Source of the DNA: Deltaproteobacteria bacterium
GTDB taxonomy: Bacteria > Desulfobacterota > Desulfobacteria > Desulfobacterales > UBA11574
Direction of reading: 5' to 3'
Assembly (NCBI GenBank): GCA_019314155.1
Contig: JAFCZV010000159.1
Location: 1-5,249, forward strand
Length of the DNA: 5,249 nt
A program made the position numbers and the translations under genes. Positions 1 through 5,064 of this stretch are shown piece by piece; position 1 is the stretch's first letter; every line of letters begins with the position of its first letter. The notes below the pieces were generated by a model. It was given only the letters and a program-made list of their open reading frames with translations, had not been told where the DNA came from and did no database searches.

Positions 1-699
1 CCTGTTTTTAAAATACCCAACCCTTACTCTGTACCAGATGCCCTTATCCGGAATCTTTCCAATACTTCGATATGCAGGGTATCCCCTTTTTTTTAACTTG
101 GCCACCATTTTGTCGGCAGCCACCGAATCCTTTAATGAAGCAATCTGAATGGTAAATTTTTTATTGCGGTCAGCCGTTTTTTTTAAGTTGACCGTCTTCT
201 TTTTTTGGGTGGTCGCAAGCTTTTTCGGCGGGTTTGTTTTTTTTGTTTCCGACTCGGCCTTTTTGGGAGGGCTTATTTTTCTTTTTTCGGACTCGATCTT
301 TTTGGGGGGACTTGTTTTTTTTGTTCCGGACTCGGTCTTTTCTTCAGGCAATGGCTTACTTTTTATTTTAGGAATGTCAGCTTCAAGACCGTCATCACTG
401 CCGTTTTTTTTCAGTGTCTCGTAAAAGCCCATTTTGGTTTTATCAATGTCAGCATTTGAATCTATTTTGTACTGATCCAGTTCTTTTTTGACAACAGCTT
501 CCTTGAGAGCCGCCAATTCGTTCTGAAGTTTTTCCATATTAAACTTTACCGGCACCGTCTCTCTTCCCACAAGGATACCGAGTACAAACATCCATCCACA
601 GGCAAATAATGTCAAACCGATCCATACGGCCAATCCTTTTCGCGGCGGCGAAGGATGAGACTTCTTTTTTTTCGGTGAGGCCTTTTCTTTTTTTCCCAT
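1..699 (-). CDS. SPOR-domain membrane protein (partial, C-terminus beyond window)
   Basis: The minus-strand reading frame starts at ATG 699-697 and stays open for 233 codons to position 1, so the C-terminus is missing. A Lys-rich cytoplasmic tail (residues 1-21) is followed by one membrane segment (about 22-45, starting GLAVWIGLTLF), a short amphipathic stretch (about 54-72), a very Lys/Pro-rich linker with three 13-residue repeats (123-161), and a SPOR domain from about residue 181 (FTIQIASLKD, then GIWYRVRVGYF). SPOR domains are about 70 residues and bind denuded septal peptidoglycan, so roughly 15-20 residues plus the stop are probably missing. Inferred role: bitopic inner-membrane protein reaching through the periplasm to peptidoglycan, perhaps at division sites. 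An in-frame TAA lies two codons upstream of the ATG, and the next Met is residue 37, inside the membrane segment, so this start is almost forced. No good Shine-Dalgarno is visible. It is not clearly FtsN or DedD. Confidence 0.88.
   Translation of the reverse strand, partial: MGKKEKASPKKKKSHPSPPRKGLAVWIGLTLFACGWMFVLGILVGRETVPVKFNMEKLQNELAALKEAVVKKELDQYKIDSNADIDKTKMGFYETLKKNGSDDGLEADIPKIKSKPLPEEKTESGTKKTSPPKKIESEKRKISPPKKAESETKKTNPPKKLATTQKKKTVNLKKTADRNKKFTIQIASLKDSVAADKMVAKLKKRGYPAYRSIGKIPDKGIWYRVRVGYFKNR
217..333 (-). repeat. Three tandem 39-bp repeats in the SPOR-protein linker
   Basis: Read on the minus strand, three consecutive 13-codon units run 333-295, 294-256 and 255-217. They encode ESGTKKTSPPKKI, ESEKRKISPPKKA and ESETKKTNPPKKL. 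The shared pattern is E-S-x-x-K/R-K-x-S/N-P-P-K-K-x. The exact 39-bp spacing of the Glu codon (333, 294, 255) shows tandem duplication. The units form a basic, proline-rich, probably extended spacer between the membrane segment and the SPOR domain. Confidence 0.85.
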
Positions 700-1077
700 T
701 ATTTTTTATGGGTTAATATACCCGAAGGGACGCTGTTTTAAAAAAATTAAAGCCTTGTCCCGTTTTTTGTTTTCATGATTATTCATTTTCACAAAGGTTT
801 CAATTCATAAAGACTTTTCATTTCCAAGTCAAGACACTTTGAAGGCAAATTTATCCCGGACAAACGCATTTGAATCCCAATAGAGAGAAACACGCCGTCG
901 CTTCGCTGTTACGAAATCAAACACGTTAACCCTGCAAATTTATCGCCCCGTACTTGAAGCTTTTTCCCTTTTATGAGATAATTAAATTGTTAATCATCGA
1001 AAACATGAAATTGCAGAAAGAGAGCAGGCCCTATTCAGAAATAATCGATGGTCTAAATTAATGCAGGAGGAACAAAA
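700..1077. other. Divergent intergenic region (378 bp)
   Basis: AT-rich stretch between the start of the minus-strand SPOR gene and the plus-strand CBS-ACT gene. It must hold the 5' control signals of both. I see a good promoter candidate for the plus-strand gene (954-982) and its ribosome-binding site (1065-1070). For the minus-strand gene I see no convincing promoter; TTGAAA (804-799 on the minus strand) has no good partner -10. Small dyads lie next to the SPOR start (GGGTTAATATACCC at 710-723, and CCCGAAGGG at 721-729). I found no coding region, tRNA or recognisable riboswitch here. Confidence 0.7.
954..982 (+). promoter_or_regulatory. Candidate sigma-70 promoter of the CBS-ACT gene
   Basis: TTGAAG at 954-959 (4 of 6 matches to TTGACA) is followed by exactly 17 bp and GATAAT at 977-982 (5 of 6 to TATAAT). 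The predicted start of transcription is near 989, giving a leader of about 90 nt. The dyad ATTAA-ATTG-TTAAT at 981-994 overlaps the -10 and start region and could be an operator, though it is short and AT-only. Confidence 0.45.
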
Positions 1078-1761
1078 ATGCTGGTTAAAAATTGGATGAG
1101 CAAAGAGATCGTAACTGTGGATGCTGATGATTCCATGCAGAATGCCATTTATATTCTACAGGAACAGAACATCAAAAAACTGCCGGTTATGGAAAAAGGG
1201 CAAATTGTCGGCATCATAACCGACAGAGATCTGAAAAAAGCCTCCCCTTCTGATGCGACCACACTGGATATGCATGAGCTTTTATTTCTCATATCCAAGA
1301 TAAAAGTAAGGGGTTTGATGAAAAAACCTGTTTATACGGTTCAGCCGGATTATACCGTGGAAGAAGCGGCAGCCATTCTTCTGGAAAAAAGGATTTCAGG
1401 TCTTCCGGTGGTCGATGAAAGCAATCGCCTGGTCGGAATTATTACCCGCAGCGATCTTTTCAGAGTGATCATCTCCCTGAGCGGACTTGGGAAAAAGGGC
1501 ATCCAGTTTGCCATTCGCATCAAAGACAAGCCGGGCACCATCAAAGAGGTCAGAGAACTCATCCACGAATATGGCGCACGCACTGCCAGCATACTGAGTT
1601 CATCGGATAATGCACCTGTCGATCATTTAAATTTCTATTTCAGAATTTACCAGATCGACAGGGGAAAACTCCCCTCTCTTTTAGCGGATATTAAGGAGAA
1701 AGGGACCCTGCTATACATGGTGGATCACCGGGAAAACAAGCGAACCATTTACGATTCGTAA
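1078..1761 (+). CDS. Tandem CBS-domain and ACT-like-domain protein (AcuB-like)
   Basis: A 227-residue soluble protein. CBS domain 1 covers about residues 1-57 and CBS domain 2 about 77-133; each ends in the usual nucleotide-contact signature, GIITDRDL (45-52) and GIITRSDLF (120-128). The C-terminal part (about 141-217) reads as an ACT-like fold, FAIRIKDKPGTIKEVRELI, with the Lys-Pro-Gly turn typical of ACT ligand sites. Paired CBS domains bind adenine nucleotides (AMP, ADP, ATP or S-adenosylmethionine) and ACT domains usually bind amino acids, so a cytoplasmic sensor or regulator is likely. No catalytic or DNA-binding domain is visible. The layout resembles AcuB-type proteins, but there is no acetoin gene here and the ligand is unknown. 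AGGAGG at 1065-1070, 7 nt before the ATG, fixes the start. It appears monocistronic, with 247 bp before nikK. Confidence 0.85.
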   Translation: MLVKNWMSKEIVTVDADDSMQNAIYILQEQNIKKLPVMEKGQIVGIITDRDLKKASPSDATTLDMHELLFLISKIKVRGLMKKPVYTVQPDYTVEEAAAILLEKRISGLPVVDESNRLVGIITRSDLFRVIISLSGLGKKGIQFAIRIKDKPGTIKEVRELIHEYGARTASILSSSDNAPVDHLNFYFRIYQIDRGKLPSLLADIKEKGTLLYMVDHRENKRTIYDS

Positions 1762-1763
1762 TT

Positions 1764-1838
1764 TTGATGGCTTCGTAAAAAGTCTTTTGTGAGCGACATC
1801 GAGCAATTTTGGAGAAAGATTCATGATGAGTTCATCAA
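1764..1838. repeat. Possible 75-bp intergenic repeat element with short inverted ends
   Basis: Starts two bases after the CBS-ACT stop codon. The ends are the inverted hexamers TTGATG (1764-1769) and CATCAA (1833-1838). The left part, GATGGCTTCGTAAAAAGTC (1766-1784), and the right part, GAGTTCATCAATTTTG, resemble ends of an intergenic element I recall being frequent in Desulfobacterales genomes. That recollection could not be tested with a single copy. It may be a decayed non-autonomous mobile element. Confidence 0.35.
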
Positions 1839-1845
1839 TTTTGTA

Positions 1846-1874
1846 TTGACATAAACCATTTAATGATTTAGACA
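1846..1874 (+). promoter_or_regulatory. Candidate promoter upstream of nikK
   Basis: A perfect -35 hexamer TTGACA at 1846-1851, then 17 bp, then TAGACA at 1869-1874 (only 3 of 6 to TATAAT). Transcription would start near 1881, giving a leader of about 127 nt containing both hairpins described separately. The weak -10 is compatible with an activated or repressed promoter. I could not identify a convincing NikR-type operator. Confidence 0.35.
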
Positions 1875-1889
1875 TTTTTATAGAAAATC

Positions 1890-1905
1890 GCGGTCAGAAG
1901 GCCGC
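1890..1905 (+). promoter_or_regulatory. Small GC hairpin in the nikK leader
   Basis: GCGGTC (1890-1895) pairs with GGCCGC (1900-1905) around an AGAA tetraloop: six pairs, including one G-U. It is not followed by a T-run (AGTAAAAATTT follows), so it is not an ordinary intrinsic terminator of the CBS-ACT gene. Its 3' arm could instead pair with GCGGT at 1992-1996, directly beside the nikK ribosome-binding site. Confidence 0.35.
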
Positions 1906-1936
1906 AGTAAAAATTTAATTTATCAAAAAAACAATC

Positions 1937-1991
1937 AAAACCACGAAGGTACGGATATCAAGAAGATTCCTTAGCTTTGTGGTTTTTTTTT
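1937..1991 (+). terminator. Terminator-shaped hairpin just upstream of the nikK RBS
   Basis: AAAACCACGAAG (1937-1948) pairs with CTTTGTGGTTTT (1975-1986) over 12 positions, all Watson-Crick except one G-U (1945 with 1978), with a 26-nt loop. If the A-U base is left open, an 8-bp stem (1941-1948 with 1975-1982) is directly followed by nine T residues (1983-1991), the form of a rho-independent terminator. It ends 5 nt before the nikK Shine-Dalgarno. It may be an attenuator of nikK, a distant terminator for the CBS-ACT gene, or a decayed copy of the CCACGAAG-type palindromes common between genes in many bacteria. Confidence 0.5.
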
Positions 1992-1996
1992 GCGGT

Positions 1997-2004
1997 AAAG
2001 GAGG
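1997..2004 (+). promoter_or_regulatory. nikK ribosome-binding site
   Basis: AAAGGAGG at 1997-2004 lies 4 nt before ATG 2009. It decides the start: the in-frame ATG at 1979 lies inside the terminator-like stem, has no Shine-Dalgarno, and would put ten extra residues in front of a canonical signal peptide. Confidence 0.8.
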
Positions 2005-2008
2005 TCCC

Positions 2009-2779
2009 ATGAAAAAAGGCTCGATATTGGTTCTCGTGGTTGCAATGACGGTTTTTTTGGCAGGAAAGGCTTTCGCCCATTTTGGTATGGTGATTCCTTC
2101 GGATTCCATGGTTATGCAAGACGAAAACAGAACTGTGGCCCTTAAAGCATCCTTTTCTCATCCCTTCGAAGGCGTGGGTATGGAACTGATAAAACCTGAG
2201 ATTTTGGGTGTCCTGGCCAATGGCCAAAAACAGAATCTTCTCGGCGACCTGAAAAAAATTAAGATCATGGATCATACGGCCTGGGAGTTGGGTTATACCG
2301 TGAACAGACCGGGAGTATATATGTTTTATATGGAACCCAAGCCCTACTGGGAACCTGCAGAGGATTGCTTTATCATACATTATACAAAGACGGTGGTAAC
2401 GGCATTCGGTGACGATGAAGGGTGGGATGCGGAAGTGGGACTCAAAACCGAGATTGTACCGCTTTCGAAACCTTTTGGGCTTTATACCGGAAATCTTTTT
2501 CAGGGGATCGTCAAACTCGACGGAAAGCCTGTTCCCTATGCAATGGTGGAAGTGGAATATTATAATAAAAACGGAACGTACAAAGCCCCTAACGATTACA
2601 TGGTCGCCCAGACCATCAAAGCGGACAAAAATGGTGTTTTTTCCTATGCCGCTCCAAAAGCCGGATGGTGGGGTTTTGCTGCTCTCAATCAAGCAAATTT
2701 CAAGTTAAAGCAAGCCGGTGAAGAAAAAGATGTGGAACTCGGTGCAGTTATTTGGGTCAAGTTTCATGATATGAAATGA
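2009..2779 (+). CDS. nikK: NikK, periplasmic DUF4198 component of nickel ECF transporter
   Basis: A 256-residue exported protein. The signal peptide is clear: MKKG, a hydrophobic core (residues 5-18), then KAFA with cleavage predicted after Ala23, so the mature chain begins His24-Phe-Gly-Met. The remainder reads as a DUF4198 (NikK) protein, with segments SHPFEGVGMEL (50-60), PYWEPAEDCFIIHYTKTVV (112-130) and EIVPLSKPFGLYTGNLFQG (148-166), then a carboxypeptidase-regulatory-like beta region (DGKPVPYAMVEVEYYN, 171-186). NikK proteins accompany NikMLQO systems and are thought to bind Ni(II) outside the membrane; here His24, His51, His89 and His124 are candidate ligands. There is no membrane anchor beyond the signal peptide and no lipobox. 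It lies upstream of nikM-L-Q-O but 257 bp away, so it may be read through into them or transcribed separately. A cobalt substrate cannot be excluded. Confidence 0.85.
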   Translation: MKKGSILVLVVAMTVFLAGKAFAHFGMVIPSDSMVMQDENRTVALKASFSHPFEGVGMELIKPEILGVLANGQKQNLLGDLKKIKIMDHTAWELGYTVNRPGVYMFYMEPKPYWEPAEDCFIIHYTKTVVTAFGDDEGWDAEVGLKTEIVPLSKPFGLYTGNLFQGIVKLDGKPVPYAMVEVEYYNKNGTYKAPNDYMVAQTIKADKNGVFSYAAPKAGWWGFAALNQANFKLKQAGEEKDVELGAVIWVKFHDMK

Positions 2780-3036
2780 ACGTAAGAACAGCAAGTTAGG
2801 GGCTTCACCCCAATTGGAATGGTGGAATAATGGAATAATGAGTTCTGGAATAATGCGATGTTGAGTTGATGGTAAAATTTGTGTTGATGAAAAACTAAAA
2901 ATGAATAATATCCTTTTTAAAAAGCAACTTTCCAGTATTCCACTATTCCATAATTCCATATTCGAGGCAAGCGTCCAGGCCTCAAAAAAATGTCCCATAT
3001 TTTCATTAAGTTGTAGAGATGCCGAGACGTAAAACT
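2780..3036. other. nikK-nikM intergenic region (257 bp)
   Basis: An unusually long gap inside a transporter locus. It contains a short GGGG-CTTCA-CCCC hairpin (2799-2811, no T-run), a long imperfect palindrome built of GGAAT units (2816-2963), and within its loop a perfect CTTTTTAAAAAG palindrome (2913-2924). A weak promoter-like pair also lies in the loop: TTGATG at 2884-2889, 16 bp, TAATAT at 2906-2911 (4 of 6 each). No gene is supported in this stretch on either strand. Confidence 0.6.
2816..2963. repeat. Long imperfect palindrome of GGAATAAT-type units
   Basis: The left arm (2816-2848) carries TGGAATAATGGAATAATG. The right arm (2932-2963), read in reverse complement, carries TGGAATTATGGAATAGTGG. 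Both arms end inward in CTGG, so they can pair over roughly 26 positions with a few mismatches, leaving a loop of about 83 nt. Within each arm the GGAAT unit recurs three or four times. The arrangement suggests a small palindromic intergenic element, not a coding or CRISPR structure. I recall similar TTCCA/TGGAA palindromes between Desulfobacterales genes, but copy number cannot be judged here. Confidence 0.6.
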
Positions 3037-3651
3037 ATGCATATATCTGAAGGCATATTATCACCAACTGTTCTCATAGGCGGAGCGGCCCTTACAGCGG
3101 CAGGTGTTGCAGTGGGCATGAAAAACTTAGATCATAAAGAGATTCCCACCTTGGGCATTTTGTCGGCGGCCTTTTTTGTCGCCACTTTGATCCACGTACC
3201 CGCAGGCCCTGTCTCCGCACATCTCATTCTCAACGGCCTGGTGGGCTTGATTTTAGGGTGGAAAGCCTTCCCAGCCATACTCGTCGGTCTCGCACTCCAG
3301 GCACTCCTTTTCCAGTTTGGCGGTATAACAACGCTCGGTGTGAACACACTGAATATGGCGCTTCCCGCCGTTATCTGCTACTATGTGTTCGGAAATGGCT
3401 TGAAACCCGGCGCCGGCCGCTCTGTCATCATCTCTTCGGCCTTTGGAGCCGGCTTCTGCTCGGTGTTGATGTCCGGCATTATGGTGGGACTTTCCTTGTA
3501 TCTCACCGGCGAAGCGTTTTTGTCCGCCGCAAAACTGATTGTTGCAGCACATCTCCCGGTAATGTTTATCGAGGGTATTTTGACGGCTGCCTGCGTCCTG
3601 TTTCTAAAAAAGGTAAGACCTGAAATTCTGGAGGGAGACCATGTTTCGTGA
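3037..3651 (+). CDS. nikM: NikM, integral-membrane metal-binding component of nickel ECF transporter
   Basis: A 204-residue, very hydrophobic protein of the CbiM/NikM family, the substrate-specific (S) component that binds Ni(II) or Co(II). It begins MHISEGIL; in structurally characterised NikM the amino terminus and His2 coordinate the metal, with a further His from a later loop. Here His53 and especially His62 in PVSAHLILNGL (58-68) are the likely partners. The segment LFQFGGITTLGVNTLNMALP (91-110) is a family hallmark. About five to six membrane segments are apparent (roughly 11-28, 39-57, 64-90, 107-119, 131-155, 168-190). I chose ATG 3037 over the in-frame ATG 3019 because the latter would add MPRRKT and bury the Met-His terminus; neither has a strong Shine-Dalgarno. 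The 3' end overlaps nikL by 11 nt. Confidence 0.9.
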   Translation: MHISEGILSPTVLIGGAALTAAGVAVGMKNLDHKEIPTLGILSAAFFVATLIHVPAGPVSAHLILNGLVGLILGWKAFPAILVGLALQALLFQFGGITTLGVNTLNMALPAVICYYVFGNGLKPGAGRSVIISSAFGAGFCSVLMSGIMVGLSLYLTGEAFLSAAKLIVAAHLPVMFIEGILTAACVLFLKKVRPEILEGDHVS

Positions 3652-4309
3652 AAATTCACATAATGCAACCGCTTTTGGGTTAAACTATAACATTTTTTGT
3701 TTCATTTTCATAATGTTGTGGCTTTTGTTTTTACCCGCTCCGGCATCTGCGCACAAGGTTACTATTTTTGCCTGGGTAGACGGAGATACGGTTCACACCC
3801 AGAGCAAATTCAGCGGAGGCAAGCGGGTAAAAAATACACCGGTACTTGTCTTTGATCCCAAAGATGTTTTGCTTCTTGACGGAAAAACCGATAAAAACGG
3901 GATGTTTTCCTTTAAAATACCCCAAAAAACATCTTTAAAAATTGTACTGAAAGCTTCCACGGCCCATATGGCTTTATGGAAAATACCGGTGGAGGCACTT
4001 GGCGGGACTGAACCGGAGAATGCCGCCAAGACAGACGCTCTCCAGGATTCCCTTAAAACTTCTCCAGATTCGGTGGATATAGAGACCCACAAACAGGTTT
4101 CCGGATCTTCAACCGTTACTTTGGAGAAACGGGAAATCGAAGAAATCATCGATGCATCCCTGGATAAAAAACTGGCGCCTATAACTGAAATTCTGGCAGA
4201 TTCTATACATCGCGGTCCCGGGATTACAGAGATTATGGGTGGACTCGGATATATTTTTGGACTGGTGGGCGTCGCCCTTTATTTTGCAAATCGTAAAAGA
4301 AAGAACTGA
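3641..4309 (+). CDS. nikL: NikL, accessory membrane-anchored component of nickel ECF transporter
   Basis: A 222-residue protein with an N-terminal signal peptide (hydrophobic core about 17-32, then PAPASA; cleavage predicted after Ala37), leaving a mature terminus His38-Lys-Val. The beta-rich external domain (38-118) has the NikL pattern TIFAWVDGDTVHTQSKFSGG (41-60) and DGKTDKNGMFSFKIP (80-94), a carboxypeptidase-regulatory-like fold. A variable acidic linker (about 120-160), a helical, probably coiled-coil segment (KREIEEIIDASLDKKLAPI, 163-181), and one C-terminal membrane helix (about 197-215) with a basic cytoplasmic tail follow. In NikKMLQO systems NikL takes the place that CbiN has in cobalt transporters and is needed with NikM for uptake. 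GGAGGGAG at 3630-3637 supports ATG 3641, inside the end of nikM. The stop overlaps the nikQ ATG (ATGA, 4 nt shared as TGATG). Confidence 0.88.
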   Translation: MFRENSHNATAFGLNYNIFCFIFIMLWLLFLPAPASAHKVTIFAWVDGDTVHTQSKFSGGKRVKNTPVLVFDPKDVLLLDGKTDKNGMFSFKIPQKTSLKIVLKASTAHMALWKIPVEALGGTEPENAAKTDALQDSLKTSPDSVDIETHKQVSGSSTVTLEKREIEEIIDASLDKKLAPITEILADSIHRGPGITEIMGGLGYIFGLVGVALYFANRKRKN

Positions 4310-5064
4310 TGATCGAAGAACTTGCAAATGGTAATTCTTTTATCCGGCGGCTCGATCCTCGCGGCAAGATCGTTGTCGTGTTCCTTTTTTCGATGCTCGT
4401 TGCCGCAGCCAACCGGCTTCAGGTTCTTTTATGCGCGTTGGTGCTCGGTTTGCTGATGGTGCTGGCAGCCAAAGTTCCGGTAAAGGAACTCATCAGAAGA
4501 CTGATTCCAGTCAACATGCTGATTCTTTTCCTCTGGTTTTTTCTCCCCTTTACATTTGGAGGAGAACCGCTTTTTTTTATGGGGTCCCTGGCCGTCACCC
4601 GAGAAGGCGTGTTCTATGCGACACGGATCAGCATTAAATCCAACGCCATGATGCTGATGTTGATCGCTCTGGTTGCGTCGACGCCCATCTTTTCCATGGG
4701 CCACGCCATGCATACATTGGGAATCCCCAAAAAAATCGTACATCTGTTTTTCTTTACCTACCGCTATATTCATGTCATATACAGAGAGTATTTCCGGCTG
4801 AAAAATTCAATGAAGATCCGAGGCTTTACACCCAAAACCAATCTGCATACTTACAAGACTTTTGCCTATATGGTGGGGATGCTTCTGGTCAAAAGTTTCG
4901 ACAGGGGCCAGAGGGTCCATAACGCCATGCTGTGTCGCGGTTTCAAGGGGAATCTTTACAGTTTAAGCAAGTTCTCTTTTAAAAAGATCGATATCGTTTC
5001 CGTGGTTTTTATGCTGACGCTGATTATTCTTTTGGGAGTGCTGGAGTGGAAAAAAACGATTTGA
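4309..5064 (+). CDS. nikQ: NikQ, transmembrane coupling (T) component, CbiQ family
   Basis: A 251-residue polytopic membrane protein of the CbiQ/EcfT family, which links the metal-binding NikM to the ATPase. The N-terminal LDPRGKIVVVFLFS (15-28) is typical of the family. The two cytoplasmic Arg-Gly signatures that plug into the ATPase are both present: KIRGF (169-173) and LCRGFKG (208-214). Hydrophobic segments fall at about 20-35, 38-54, 67-83, 112-127, 142-157, 184-195 and 228-246. The start ATG shares its A with the nikL stop codon and has only a poor purine-rich leader (AAAGAAAG), so translation is probably coupled to nikL. The 3' end overlaps the proposed nikO start by 19 nt. The length is normal and nothing appears missing. 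Confidence 0.92.
   Translation: MIEELANGNSFIRRLDPRGKIVVVFLFSMLVAAANRLQVLLCALVLGLLMVLAAKVPVKELIRRLIPVNMLILFLWFFLPFTFGGEPLFFMGSLAVTREGVFYATRISIKSNAMMLMLIALVASTPIFSMGHAMHTLGIPKKIVHLFFFTYRYIHVIYREYFRLKNSMKIRGFTPKTNLHTYKTFAYMVGMLLVKSFDRGQRVHNAMLCRGFKGNLYSLSKFSFKKIDIVSVVFMLTLIILLGVLEWKKTI
5034..5038 (+). promoter_or_regulatory. nikO ribosome-binding site inside nikQ
   Basis: GGGAG at 5034-5038 lies 7 nt before GTG 5046 and supports that codon as the nikO start. The in-frame TTG at 5061 is an alternative but lacks a well-placed Shine-Dalgarno. Confidence 0.55.

Larger units (their letters stand above)
1762..2008 (+). other. Intergenic region and presumed nikK leader (247 bp)
   Basis: Between the CBS-ACT gene and nikK. 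It holds, in order, a 75-bp element with TTGATG/CATCAA inverted ends (1764-1838), a candidate promoter (1846-1874), a compact GC hairpin (1890-1905), an A/T-rich linker, a 12-bp stem followed by nine T residues (1937-1991), and the nikK ribosome-binding site (1997-2004). No open reading frame of note and no B12-box of a cobalamin riboswitch were found. Confidence 0.65.

Noticed and set aside
149..459. Plus-strand open frames rich in Phe, Leu and Gly
   Set aside because: They are the antisense of the Lys-rich, Pro-rich SPOR-protein linker (AAA read as TTT) and have no ribosome-binding site; the minus-strand frame has a recognisable membrane segment and SPOR domain.
1881..2008. Cobalamin or known metal riboswitch before nikK
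   Set aside because: No B12-box-like sequence or recognisable NiCo-type junction was seen, and the leader of about 127 nt is short; only a generic hairpin and terminator-like stem can be supported.
1958..2692. A 244-codon minus-strand open frame opposite nikK
   Set aside because: It lies wholly across the well-supported nikK gene, its product has no recognisable domain, and it lacks start signals.
2799..2811. GGGG-CTTCA-CCCC hairpin as the nikK terminator
   Set aside because: The stem is only 4 bp and no T-run follows on either strand, so it was kept as a note within the intergenic entry only.
2816..2963. CRISPR-like array from repeated GGAATAAT units
   Set aside because: The units are only 5-8 bp, lack regular spacers and face each other as a palindrome.
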